The translations under genes were made by a program, and so were the position numbers. The notes beneath the pieces were generated by a model. The model saw only the letters and a program-made list of their open reading frames with translations, was not told where the DNA came from and did no database searches. Shown piece by piece: positions 47,667-56,540 of a DNA stretch of 63,524 nt. This DNA is from CAZIKB01 sp964539665 (GTDB lineage: Bacteria; Zhuqueibacterota; Zhuqueibacteria; Oceanimicrobiales; Oceanimicrobiaceae), in contig CAZIKB010000023.1 in NCBI GenBank assembly GCA_964539665.1, forward strand, positions 1 through 63,524. The letters run 5' to 3'. Each line of letters begins with the position of its first letter. The first letter of the stretch is position 1.

Positions 47667-48941
47667 TTATTGTAATTTTATCATTTTCATCGTCTTCTTA
47701 AAAGTATTCGTCCGTATTCGATAATAATATGTGCCGCTTGGTAGTTGAACTCCAGCAGAATTCACACCTTTCCAATGAAACTTGTGAGTTCCTTCTGTAA
47801 GAAAACCAGCAAATAACGTATTCACTATCGAGCCGGAAATATCAAAAATTTCCAGGATAACGTTACCGCTTGTGGGAAGGTCGAATTGTATGGTCGTACC
47901 GGGATTGAAAGGATTCGGATAATTTCGATCCAAGCTGTATCCCGTGGGAAGAATGTTATTTGCAATCGTTTCATATACCGAAGTCCAGCCAGGTTTTGGA
48001 TTCGGAGTAAATGTTGCCTCGTCAAATATGGTCCCGTCCCTAAGAATATGTTTGTAATGCAATGTATCTTCATCAACGGTCAATTCACAATATCCGTAAT
48101 TACTCACATGCGCTTCAACCATAAATCCATTGCCATCATTGTTCGTATCCACGGATTTTAATGAGGCACCACCATTACCGGTAACAAGCTGAACCGTTCC
48201 AATATCCGGCTCCAGTGGTGGATTCTTTATTCCTGTTAAGGCTAGTTTTTTGCTTCTCACATAATAATGCGCATGCCCCATAAACATAATGTCACAGCCG
48301 TATTGATAAAGCGGAGTCCCCCAGGTGTTATGAATGCCGCCCTCGTACTCTTTTGGTCCAAAATCGAAGATAGGATGGTGCCAGATAACAAACAACCATG
48401 TCTTGGGATTATTCTGGATCGCATCCATTAGCATGGTAAGCTGAGCGCCACTCATAGGAGATTTGTCCGAGTCCATGATAATAAACCGGGCATTCTCATA
48501 ATCAAAAACAAAAAACTTCCCCTGGTTACCATATTCACGTACTTGACCAGGAAGATAATTATTCCAGTTGGTTAACCCTGCACTTTTTTCAGTGGCATCA
48601 TGATTGCCCGGTGTGGCCATATATTTTGGAGGAACTTGATCCTGGCCTGTTCCTCCCAATTTATCATCGCAGGCCATTTGCCAGGTATTCCACTGACTGA
48701 CACTAGTACCATCGTTAACAACGTCTCCTACGTTGATAATAAATTTGTAATCAGGCGTATTCTGATTAATCGATTGTAAAACCTCTCGATGACGTGCATC
48801 GTTTGATCGAGTATCTCCGTAGGCAATCCACTGCCATGGCTCCGTTTGAGCCGATAAAGTGGTGTTTCCCCAAAGCAAAAATGTTGCTACAATATTCACA
48901 AATATGATTCTTTGAAGAAACTGGTTTTTACTTAACTTCAT
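47667..48941 (-). CDS. Metallophosphoesterase, T9SS sorted
   Basis: The 424-residue protein has a signal peptide (ending LSAQ), a calcineurin-like phosphoesterase domain (about 35-310) and a T9SS sorting domain (NYPNPFNPGTTIQFDLP to MKMIKLQ). The phosphoesterase domain has YGDTRSND, NVGDVVNDG, TPGNHDA, WHHPIF and MGHAHYYVRS, so the metal ligands look complete. It is presumably secreted or surface-bound. It sits between a lyase and the GH3 gene with short gaps (33 and 38 bases). The substrate is unknown; a second phosphoesterase of different build lies at 21768. Confidence 0.87.
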   Translation of the reverse strand: MKLSKNQFLQRIIFVNIVATFLLWGNTTLSAQTEPWQWIAYGDTRSNDARHREVLQSINQNTPDYKFIINVGDVVNDGTSVSQWNTWQMACDDKLGGTGQDQVPPKYMATPGNHDATEKSAGLTNWNNYLPGQVREYGNQGKFFVFDYENARFIIMDSDKSPMSGAQLTMLMDAIQNNPKTWLFVIWHHPIFDFGPKEYEGGIHNTWGTPLYQYGCDIMFMGHAHYYVRSKKLALTGIKNPPLEPDIGTVQLVTGNGGASLKSVDTNNDGNGFMVEAHVSNYGYCELTVDEDTLHYKHILRDGTIFDEATFTPNPKPGWTSVYETIANNILPTGYSLDRNYPNPFNPGTTIQFDLPTSGNVILEIFDISGSIVNTLFAGFLTEGTHKFHWKGVNSAGVQLPSGTYYYRIRTNTFKKTMKMIKLQ

Positions 48942-48974
48942 GTCTTCTCCAGTTTAACTCTTTTTAGTAAGGTA

Positions 48975-51218
48975 CTAATTATCCTTCATTAGGTTAAAAC
49001 TGACGGTCTTATCTGTTCTTTTAACATCAATCCTTATCTGGTTCAGAAAGACTTCCGGCGTATCCTGCACCTGTAATTGAAAACCGCTAATGAAATTTCC
49101 CGTCAATTCAACGTTTTGGTTTTGGACTGAAATATCAGCCGATTCACCGAGGATTTGCGCTACGGTTTTCTCACAATATTTCAAATAAGTACCGCCAACC
49201 ATCCGGTATTCTACAATGTTTTCTTTTTCATCAAAACGGATAAAAACCATTTTAGCATCGGTTTCAAGCACTTCACTTTTGAATGGGCTTCCCATATTTT
49301 GCTGCTCAAAGAAGATATCCGTAGATTTTGCAAAAGATAAACGAATGGTAACTGCAAACGATGAATCCACATTTTCCAAGTGACGTTTTTTCCAAATTTG
49401 TTCGACCTTCATTTTAGGCGCTGATGATTTGAATGGATACAAAACAGTAGGCCAAACAATTGGAGGTTCGCCTTGTAAAGAAAATCGTACCACTGGAGCT
49501 TCTTCCTTCTGTCGATAGCGATATGAAATATATCCCGTGTCTAAACTGGTTTCTAAATCATCACGGAGAGAGACGAGGTTTAAATGTGGAGCAAACACCT
49601 TTCGACCGCCTGCACCAATCTGAACATTATTCAATGACTTATCATTCAAATGCCAGAATTGATCATACTTATGGTTGCCGGAACCTGTCAATCGGTCTAC
49701 TACAATCCAATATTCCGGTTTAACAAAAAACACCGAACGTTCATGACTCACTTCCGGGTGGCTGCTCTGGATTCCCACCACATAATCAAAACTCGCCAAT
49801 GAATGCCATTCTGCTCTGGGCGATGAATAACTCCTGAGTTGATCCTCTGCATCAATTACAATTGTATTATGAGCCGCTGTACTTTTAAAATAATCCCTAT
49901 CTGCCCCTGCAGTGTAAGTAAATCGGCCAGGATCTTTCAACAGGTCGTACCCATAGGCAGTGGCTACAATGTTTAACATGTCATAATGCGCATGCCAGGG
50001 ATAGTTTGTACCACAATCAAACAACAGATACAATTCTTCATTAAAAGGCAGATTTTTATTTCCCCAGCCACTGCGCATAATATAATACCCGCCTTCGGGA
50101 AAAGCAATAGATGTCTTCGCCGGGGACTGTCCACTTTTCCCATTCGTTGCAACATAAACAAAGCCCGGCCAATCCCAATATTTGCCCATCTTGCGTAGAA
50201 AGGAGCGTTCGTTTCGTTCATCTGTATCACCCACCTGTGGCATCAGCCCGGTGGGCTTGTAAAAATGCAATAAAGCCCGGGCTGGTTTTTCAAACATTGA
50301 CTTGAGTGGAGGCAAAGGGATTTGCGAGTTCCACGTAGAGTTTACCTTATTTATCTCAGCCAACTGCAAAAAGTTAAACCAGACTTCTAATTCATGGCTG
50401 TGGTAGCTCGGACTCACTTCAATGTGCATTCCATCTGCGTGGTAACTTTCACCGAGTTGAAAACGCATGCGAAACCAAATCTCTTTTAGCCATATTTCAT
50501 TGCGTTTAAATTCTGGAAACATCAAAACAAACAGGGACAGCCCGGAGTTTTCAAAGGTTCCCCAATTGGAATATCGCCGCCAGTGTTCAGGTTGATACAA
50601 ATATTCAGCCTGTTCAACCATGGAACTAAGCATTTTGGCATTGAAATCTGGAGTGACGGCTGGCGATTTAAGTTCGTGGATAAACAGCCAGTGAGATTTT
50701 GTCCAGTTTTCCACTCGACGGCCAGTATCAATCGTTCTTGGGTAACCAGCATTGCCTAATTCAATCCAGCTTTCGATTTGATCCATCCAGGCACGAACAT
50801 ATTTCTTATCGTTGGTTCTCTGGTAAACTCCGGCAAAATTCAAAAACCATTTCATTCGGTTCAGCGTGAATTGCCACTCCTTATCCTGATGAATTTTTGT
50901 CCAGTCGATTTTTTTGCCAAAATCATTAAGCGAAGATTTTATCAGGAAAACGTTACTGGCATTTTGCTTCGCCCTGGATGTGTCATACTCCATCCTAAAA
51001 CCAGGAAATACCCGATTATTGCGATTCTGAAAGTATTTCAGCAGCTCGCCTTTTGCCAAATCCATATTCCCCTGACTGTAGGCAGTTTTTACTTTCTCCA
51101 AACCGGGATAGTCTAAGTTTAGATAATGAAAGACAGAATCGGCATCAGATTTAGCGTTCAGTGTCGCTGTCATCAACCACAAAAAATAGAGGATTTTGGG
51201 GAGATTATTGAGTTTCAT
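48975..51218 (-). CDS. Heparinase II/III-family polysaccharide lyase, periplasmic
   Basis: The 747-residue protein is a paralog of the product at 40056 without the T9SS tail, so it is probably periplasmic. A signal peptide (MKLNNLPKILYFLWLMTATL) leads into the toroid domain with SNWGTFENSG and EVSPSYHS (267-274), and then WHAHYDML (408-415) and STAAHNTIVI. The start at 51218 has GGAG 7 bases before it and lies 16 bases after the GH88 stop. The longer frame to 51377 reads through that gene and is rejected. It probably handles shorter chains that reach the periplasm. Confidence 0.87.
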   Translation of the reverse strand: MKLNNLPKILYFLWLMTATLNAKSDADSVFHYLNLDYPGLEKVKTAYSQGNMDLAKGELLKYFQNRNNRVFPGFRMEYDTSRAKQNASNVFLIKSSLNDFGKKIDWTKIHQDKEWQFTLNRMKWFLNFAGVYQRTNDKKYVRAWMDQIESWIELGNAGYPRTIDTGRRVENWTKSHWLFIHELKSPAVTPDFNAKMLSSMVEQAEYLYQPEHWRRYSNWGTFENSGLSLFVLMFPEFKRNEIWLKEIWFRMRFQLGESYHADGMHIEVSPSYHSHELEVWFNFLQLAEINKVNSTWNSQIPLPPLKSMFEKPARALLHFYKPTGLMPQVGDTDERNERSFLRKMGKYWDWPGFVYVATNGKSGQSPAKTSIAFPEGGYYIMRSGWGNKNLPFNEELYLLFDCGTNYPWHAHYDMLNIVATAYGYDLLKDPGRFTYTAGADRDYFKSTAAHNTIVIDAEDQLRSYSSPRAEWHSLASFDYVVGIQSSHPEVSHERSVFFVKPEYWIVVDRLTGSGNHKYDQFWHLNDKSLNNVQIGAGGRKVFAPHLNLVSLRDDLETSLDTGYISYRYRQKEEAPVVRFSLQGEPPIVWPTVLYPFKSSAPKMKVEQIWKKRHLENVDSSFAVTIRLSFAKSTDIFFEQQNMGSPFKSEVLETDAKMVFIRFDEKENIVEYRMVGGTYLKYCEKTVAQILGESADISVQNQNVELTGNFISGFQLQVQDTPEVFLNQIRIDVKRTDKTVSFNLMKDN

Positions 51219-51234
51219 TTCAAACTCCAGGTTT

Positions 51235-52449
51235 TTAATTTGAATTGTCTGGAAAAACGACCTGGGCCAGCGCTTCCATGAGATAATAATCACCCCAGAT
51301 GGTTTCGCTATCTGCGTTTTTGAAAATCTGGTAGCAGCCATTTCGGAGAATCCCTTCAGGACTGTCTTTACCAACAAACGGGGTCAGGTGCCGGCTGATT
51401 AAAGCTTTCAGCATGTGTTTGCCCATATTTTCATATTTAACTTGAAGATCAGGTTCTTTGATAAGTTTAGAAAATTGCATAAAAGCAGATGCTGCGATAG
51501 CACCAGCCGAAGTGTCTTTATTATTAACGGGGTCGTCATAATCGTACCACGGAACGCCATCTTCTGGCAGATGGGCTATGATATACTCAGCCAGGGTTGT
51601 TGCAGCAGAGAGAAAGTCAGGATTGCAGGCTGCCTCAAACGCTTTCATGAATCCATACAGGCCCCATGATTGCCCACGCGACCAGCAAGCGGAGTCTGCA
51701 AATCCCTGGTGCGTGTGTTTTTTTTGAATCCCCCCGGTAGTCGTGTCATAATGCACAGACTGCCAGGTCGAACCATCCTTTCGAATAAAATCATTCATAG
51801 TTTTTTCAGCATGAGCATTTGCTATTTCTTGATACAATTCTTTATAAGGATCACCTGGATTCGCGTTGGTATGCGCCCACCAGAGAAGCTGCAGATTCAT
51901 CATCGTGTCAATAATTACATTCTCCGGTTGTTTTAGATTCTGTGGAATTATCTTACTTGCGGGTTGATACATATCAACCAATTTTTGTGCCGCGCGAAAG
52001 GCGCTTTTTTGATAGGGCTTGTTGCGAATTAATCTATAACCTGACACGGATGAGTAAAAATAAACAAATCCTCGATCGTGATTACTCTCCTCTTCATAAC
52101 CCAAAATCGCATCATTCCAGGTCCTGGCCCATTGAAGATATTTTGCTTCCCTGGTTTTTTCGTAAGCTAACCAGAGCATGCCCACCCAGAAACCGCCTGT
52201 CCACTTCGGATTTGTTGAGGTTTCCCACGCACCTGAGTTGTTATTTGCCAGCATCGGAAAATGTTGTTTTTCAATATGCTGCACAGTCCAGTCTATTCGC
52301 TGCAAAATTGCTTGCCATGCCTGTTCAAATATAGCAGCCTGTTCAAGGTTAGCCTGGTGTTGATTTTTGCTGTTGCGACTCAGGCTCTGACCATAAAAAG
52401 ATACGGTGATCCAGATAATAAAAAGTTGAAAGAATATTAGACGTTTCAA
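51235..52449 (-). CDS. Unsaturated glucuronyl hydrolase, GH88
   Basis: The 404-residue exported enzyme removes the 4,5-unsaturated uronic acid left by polysaccharide lyases. Both conserved Asp residues are visible: Asp125 in NHDRGFVYF and Asp181 in VIIDTMMNLQLL. HQGFADSACWSRGQSWGLYG and GVPWYDYDDP are also present. The start is a TTG at 52449, because an in-frame stop lies three codons upstream and no ATG fits; the Shine-Dalgarno is poor. It is the first gene after the terminator-like hairpin at 52525, with both lyases downstream. Confidence 0.93.
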   Translation of the reverse strand: MKRLIFFQLFIIWITVSFYGQSLSRNSKNQHQANLEQAAIFEQAWQAILQRIDWTVQHIEKQHFPMLANNNSGAWETSTNPKWTGGFWVGMLWLAYEKTREAKYLQWARTWNDAILGYEEESNHDRGFVYFYSSVSGYRLIRNKPYQKSAFRAAQKLVDMYQPASKIIPQNLKQPENVIIDTMMNLQLLWWAHTNANPGDPYKELYQEIANAHAEKTMNDFIRKDGSTWQSVHYDTTTGGIQKKHTHQGFADSACWSRGQSWGLYGFMKAFEAACNPDFLSAATTLAEYIIAHLPEDGVPWYDYDDPVNNKDTSAGAIAASAFMQFSKLIKEPDLQVKYENMGKHMLKALISRHLTPFVGKDSPEGILRNGCYQIFKNADSETIWGDYYLMEALAQVVFPDNSN

Positions 52450-52524
52450 TATTAGTTATTTTTAGAGTGAGAATGAAAGCTTAACAATAAAACAAACACC
52501 GTATAATTTGTAAAACGGCATATT

Positions 52525-52558
52525 AAAAGTGAGGGAGATTGATACCCCCCTCACTTTT
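52525..52558 (-). terminator. Terminator-like hairpin between capture and enzyme modules
   Basis: AAAAGTGAGGG (52525-52535) pairs perfectly with CCCTCACTTTT (52548-52558). On the minus strand it ends in TTTTAATA, 22 bases after the beta-helix gene stop. The short T-run suggests partial termination, which would give more mRNA for the receptor side than for the enzymes. Confidence 0.7.
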
Positions 52559-52579
52559 CGTTCTGCATCGATATGGATA

Positions 52580-54829
52580 TTATTTCAGCAGCAACATTTT
52601 CTTTGTAACAATGAAATCGCCGGCTTCTATTTTATATAAATATAAACCACTGGCTGCCTTCGCTCCGTTTTCAAAGGTACCATTCCAGCTTATCGAATGG
52701 CCTCCAGCAATCTGTTCCTTATTCACCAAGGTCGTGACCTTTTGACCAAGCAGGTTGTACACGGTCAATTTCACAAAATTCTTCATCGGAAGAACATATT
52801 CTATCGTCGTTTCCGGATTGAAGGGATTAGGATAGTTTTGTGATAGATGAAAGGAATTTGGTGTAAGCTCCTCACTCTCAACACCTGTGGCTATCCAGGT
52901 TCCCCAGCGCGGATCACCGAGATTCGAACCATCAGAAGCTGCTCCAACTGCAGGACTGTTGTTTGCTTCTAATGCCAGATCAACGTTAGCGGCTGAGGTA
53001 TCTTTAAACACTGGATCGTCTACGAAATTAAATACAGGAAAAACTAATGTTGTATCTTGCGAATCAATATCCAATGTATTATCCCAGAAATTATTGTATT
53101 CAATAACGGGAGTACCATAGACTTTTAATGCCGCAGCCTTAGCCGACACAAATATGTTATCTCTAATTACAGTCCCGTTAGTATCCTCTTTTGCATACAC
53201 CGCTCTCTCTGCCATATTTAAGAAAGTGCAATGTGAAACCTCTAATTCTTCACCAACATCAGCAATATAAACACCATATTTTACATTCCAAAAAGAACTA
53301 TTTGTTATTTTAGCTACCTGGATTTGAGATGGCACATCTTTGACGCGCATGGCTTCGTTGAGAAAATCCCAAAACCTGCAATTGTTAACTATTAATGTAT
53401 CAACTTTTTTAGCTGCTCCATCAAAACCTCGCCCGCGGATGTTGTAAAAATCACAGTCTTCAATTTCTACTTTTCCGATATCTTTGTTAAGATATAACAT
53501 TCTAAAAGTAGAGGTAGCTCCATTCTCAGCATGCAGTCCATTAAAAGCTAATCCAGATACTTTTATATTAGCATTCACCTTTCCGATATAACCACCATCA
53601 TTGGTGGAAAGAACCGGTTTGTTTGTTAAACCCGGTGCTGCCATTAATACTAACTCTCTGCTTGGAATATAGTTTGATTTGGGCGACATGTAACTACCAC
53701 CATCAGTGACAAACATTATAGTATCTCCGGCTGTTGTAGCATCCTTGACTAATCCACACCAATCAATATTCTCAACAATTTCCCACCTGGTAATGTCTGC
53801 TGCATCCCAGGTGCCGTTATTGCTGTCACCCAACGCAACCCCGCCTTCACCAAATTTTGCAGCCGGAGAGTTGGCGGCTACAGCAAAATCACCGGTTTCA
53901 ACATCTGCAAAATAAGGCTCCTGATTTTGTAATAAACGGCTATAATCGACCGTAGCTCCGTCCTGCCTGCTGATATAATCATTGGGGCAATTATTAAACA
54001 GGATATATTCCGCCACCGAACTGGTGTTATATATCCGGGCGGGGTACTCAAGATTATTGACAGAGATTACATTCTTGATTACCGCACCATCAATTTCCTT
54101 TGGATAAATAGCCTTGCTCCCCACTCCAACAATCGTTACATGATTTACTAATAATTCAGGTTGAGGATCTGTACTTGAGTCATTATCATTGTCTTCCATA
54201 TAGATCGCTTCATTTTGACCGTCCCAGAAAGTACAATGTTCAATTCTTGTGTATTTAACCGGTCCATGGGAAGAGTCTGCAACACCATCTTTGAATGATA
54301 TATGCTCACCCGGCATATGTTCAAATCTGGAATTGGTGATGATCAGCGTATCTAATCTTGCTTCACTTCCACCCTTAATACCGTGTCCATCTTCATCACC
54401 GACAACACCGTCGTTGAAGTTTTGAATTAAACAATTATTTACTTTTAAAACAAGACCGGCTTCCGGTCCAGTTCGAATACAATCGGCTGTTAATGAATCG
54501 CCCAAAGAACCATCAAAAGCAATTCCATCGAGTGTTAATTTTGCCGAAACAGTCATAAGACGGCCGGCCCCATCACAGGTCCAGATAGGTTTATTAGTTA
54601 ATCCAGCCGCAGCTCGAATGGTAACAGGTATGTCGATGATCGTTGTGAAAGTTTCGTTATACACACCTCCGTCGGTTATGAGCTCAAGAGTGTCACCTGC
54701 GGCTGCTCCAAATAAGGCATTATCAATATTGTCAGCGCCAGCGGCGACTTGAATGACAGTTTGCCCCAGAATTACTGTTGGCAAACATACTACGACAACT
54801 AACATCGTGAGTAACAATTTACATTTCAT
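52580..54829 (-). CDS. T9SS-sorted double beta-helix protein (DUF4957-like)
   Basis: The 749-residue protein has a signal peptide (ending ILGQ) and two similar halves (about 22-330 and 345-640). Each opens with a GDTIMFVTDGGSY / AAPGLTNKP block typical of DUF4957-type regions, and continues with right-handed beta-helix coils (VEIEDCDFYNIRG, LDTLIITNSRFEH). The T9SS sorting domain (NYPNPFNPETTIEYVLP to KKMLLLK) ends it. Fold relatives include chondroitinase B-type lyases and glycan-binding surface proteins; I see no sure catalytic Lys/Arg pair, so surface glycan binding is the better guess. AAGGAGGG precedes the ATG. Confidence 0.8.
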   Translation of the reverse strand: MKCKLLLTMLVVVVCLPTVILGQTVIQVAAGADNIDNALFGAAAGDTLELITDGGVYNETFTTIIDIPVTIRAAAGLTNKPIWTCDGAGRLMTVSAKLTLDGIAFDGSLGDSLTADCIRTGPEAGLVLKVNNCLIQNFNDGVVGDEDGHGIKGGSEARLDTLIITNSRFEHMPGEHISFKDGVADSSHGPVKYTRIEHCTFWDGQNEAIYMEDNDNDSSTDPQPELLVNHVTIVGVGSKAIYPKEIDGAVIKNVISVNNLEYPARIYNTSSVAEYILFNNCPNDYISRQDGATVDYSRLLQNQEPYFADVETGDFAVAANSPAAKFGEGGVALGDSNNGTWDAADITRWEIVENIDWCGLVKDATTAGDTIMFVTDGGSYMSPKSNYIPSRELVLMAAPGLTNKPVLSTNDGGYIGKVNANIKVSGLAFNGLHAENGATSTFRMLYLNKDIGKVEIEDCDFYNIRGRGFDGAAKKVDTLIVNNCRFWDFLNEAMRVKDVPSQIQVAKITNSSFWNVKYGVYIADVGEELEVSHCTFLNMAERAVYAKEDTNGTVIRDNIFVSAKAAALKVYGTPVIEYNNFWDNTLDIDSQDTTLVFPVFNFVDDPVFKDTSAANVDLALEANNSPAVGAASDGSNLGDPRWGTWIATGVESEELTPNSFHLSQNYPNPFNPETTIEYVLPMKNFVKLTVYNLLGQKVTTLVNKEQIAGGHSISWNGTFENGAKAASGLYLYKIEAGDFIVTKKMLLLK

Positions 54830-54967
54830 TTTTCCCTCCTTGTTTTTTAAATGGATGAAAGTAAGAGTATTACTGTACGGCCCAGTTTATTGTATTAATT
54901 TTTTGGGAATTATATCACCCCTTTCCTGAGTATTAGATGAAGTTAATTTATTTGCTAATGTTTGGTT

Positions 54968-56503
54968 TTAGTTTTCACCAGTCGTAAACGTGAAATTGTG
55001 ATCTACTTCGAATGAATTACCACTTATGTCATGTGCACCATAACTCTCTTTGAGTGTTTCCCGATCGCCTTGAAAAGAGCCATTAATCCTTACTTGATAT
55101 TTTGAATTAGGTAATAAAGGATTGTTTAAAGTAAAAATCATCTTGGTAGCTGTGGGATTAGGATCAGCCGGTGGCTCACCCTGTTTATCATAGGCAAGCC
55201 ATGCTTCTAAAGCTCTCTCATATAGGTACGGGAAGATGATTGATGTATCAACGGTCGTTGAATTCAAAGCAGCTATAACTACCGTTGAATCCTGCCAGAA
55301 TTCAAAATCAAATGATCCGCCTATATATAAATTTTCTAATGGTAAATTACTTTTTTCAAGCCATAAACTCCCGGAATCGTCGCTGCCATATATCCCAAGA
55401 GAAGTCCCTGCAAATATCCGGTTCGGCGTCATCGGGTCAATCACCAGCATAGCAATCACCGTTTCAGCAGGGATGTCCCCGGAGAGAAACCAATTATCAC
55501 CTCCGTCTACACTTTTGTATAAGCCCGAAACTGTGCTGACGAATAAAATATTAGCGTCTTGAGAGTGTAAGGCAATCGACTGGATATTGAGACTAGTTAG
55601 TCCTTCAATAATTAGCTCCCAGTTGGCTCCGCTATTTGTTGAACGATAAATACCCCCACCGATCGATACTGCAAATACGGTAGAGGTGTCCAGCGGCTGA
55701 ATAGCCATCACATCGAAATTAAATGTAAAGAAGCCGGTTCTATGCCTTGTCCAACTTTCACCGCCGTCGACACTCTTGAGTATAAAATCCCCTTTTGTTG
55801 CAAGGTAAAGTGTTTGTGTATTTAATGGATTTATAACAATATGTTGAGGATTTCGAGTTATTCTGATACCGCTATTCTTCGCATTCCAGGTTGCCCCCCC
55901 GTCCTCTGTTTTGTAAATACCGTTAGAACTTGTAACGGCAAATACAATATCATCATTGGTTGGATCCACAGCAATATTCAAAACATTAATTCCTGGTAAC
56001 CCATTATTAACCTGCTGCCATATAAATCCTCCATCAATACTCCGATAAATTCCACTATCAGCTGAAGCTGCATACAGGAGACTCGAATTATTTGTTGAAA
56101 CCACCACTGTATTTATGTCACTCTTCATCGATGCCGGCGTTATCCATTGCCATGACTCGCCGCCATCTTCGCTTTTAAAAATTCCTGTTCCTGGTTTTGC
56201 AGCATAAAGGATTTCAGAATTGTTCGGATCAATGGCAATAACTTCGATGGAATCTATCTGTACAGAAGACCAAACATGGAAATTATCCTGTACCGAAGTC
56301 TCATCCATGAGCTCATCAAACCAGATGGTAATGGTCGTGTTTCTGCTCACTTCGGCGGCACCACTCAGTGGTACGTGATGTTCCATTCCAGGCCGGCGTA
56401 CATCTGTGGCTTCAAAATCGGGATCAGTGACAACTCTATCTGAATGACAGCCAAAGAAACTCCATATCATCAGCAGAAATCCAAGATTGGATAAAAATTT
56501 CAT
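54968..56503 (-). CDS. Lipoprotein with a BNR-type propeller inserted in an Ig-like domain
   Basis: The 511-residue protein has a lipobox (WSFFGC). Residues 35-80 match the first half of a SbsA-type Ig-like domain (Big_5: VPLSGAAEVSRNTTITIWFDELMD). The chain then enters about seven BNR/sortilin-like repeats (GIFKSEDGGESWQ, GIYKTEDGGATWN, GLYKSVDGGDNWF). It returns near residue 440 to the second half of the Ig-like domain (NPLLPNSKYQVRI to FTFTTGE). The start at ATG 56503 has TTGGAG 9 bases before it. It lies between PorV and the beta-helix gene and is a good candidate for a surface glycan-binding subunit in place of SusD. Confidence 0.75.
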   Translation of the reverse strand: MKFLSNLGFLLMIWSFFGCHSDRVVTDPDFEATDVRRPGMEHHVPLSGAAEVSRNTTITIWFDELMDETSVQDNFHVWSSVQIDSIEVIAIDPNNSEILYAAKPGTGIFKSEDGGESWQWITPASMKSDINTVVVSTNNSSLLYAASADSGIYRSIDGGFIWQQVNNGLPGINVLNIAVDPTNDDIVFAVTSSNGIYKTEDGGATWNAKNSGIRITRNPQHIVINPLNTQTLYLATKGDFILKSVDGGESWTRHRTGFFTFNFDVMAIQPLDTSTVFAVSIGGGIYRSTNSGANWELIIEGLTSLNIQSIALHSQDANILFVSTVSGLYKSVDGGDNWFLSGDIPAETVIAMLVIDPMTPNRIFAGTSLGIYGSDDSGSLWLEKSNLPLENLYIGGSFDFEFWQDSTVVIAALNSTTVDTSIIFPYLYERALEAWLAYDKQGEPPADPNPTATKMIFTLNNPLLPNSKYQVRINGSFQGDRETLKESYGAHDISGNSFEVDHNFTFTTGEN

Positions 56504-56540
56504 TTTACATTTCTCCAATTTTCTTTATCCGATTGACTAT

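Noticed and set aside
52907..52935. tRNA-like GATTCGAACC stretch
   Set aside because: It lies inside the beta-helix coding sequence and no cloverleaf can be formed around it.
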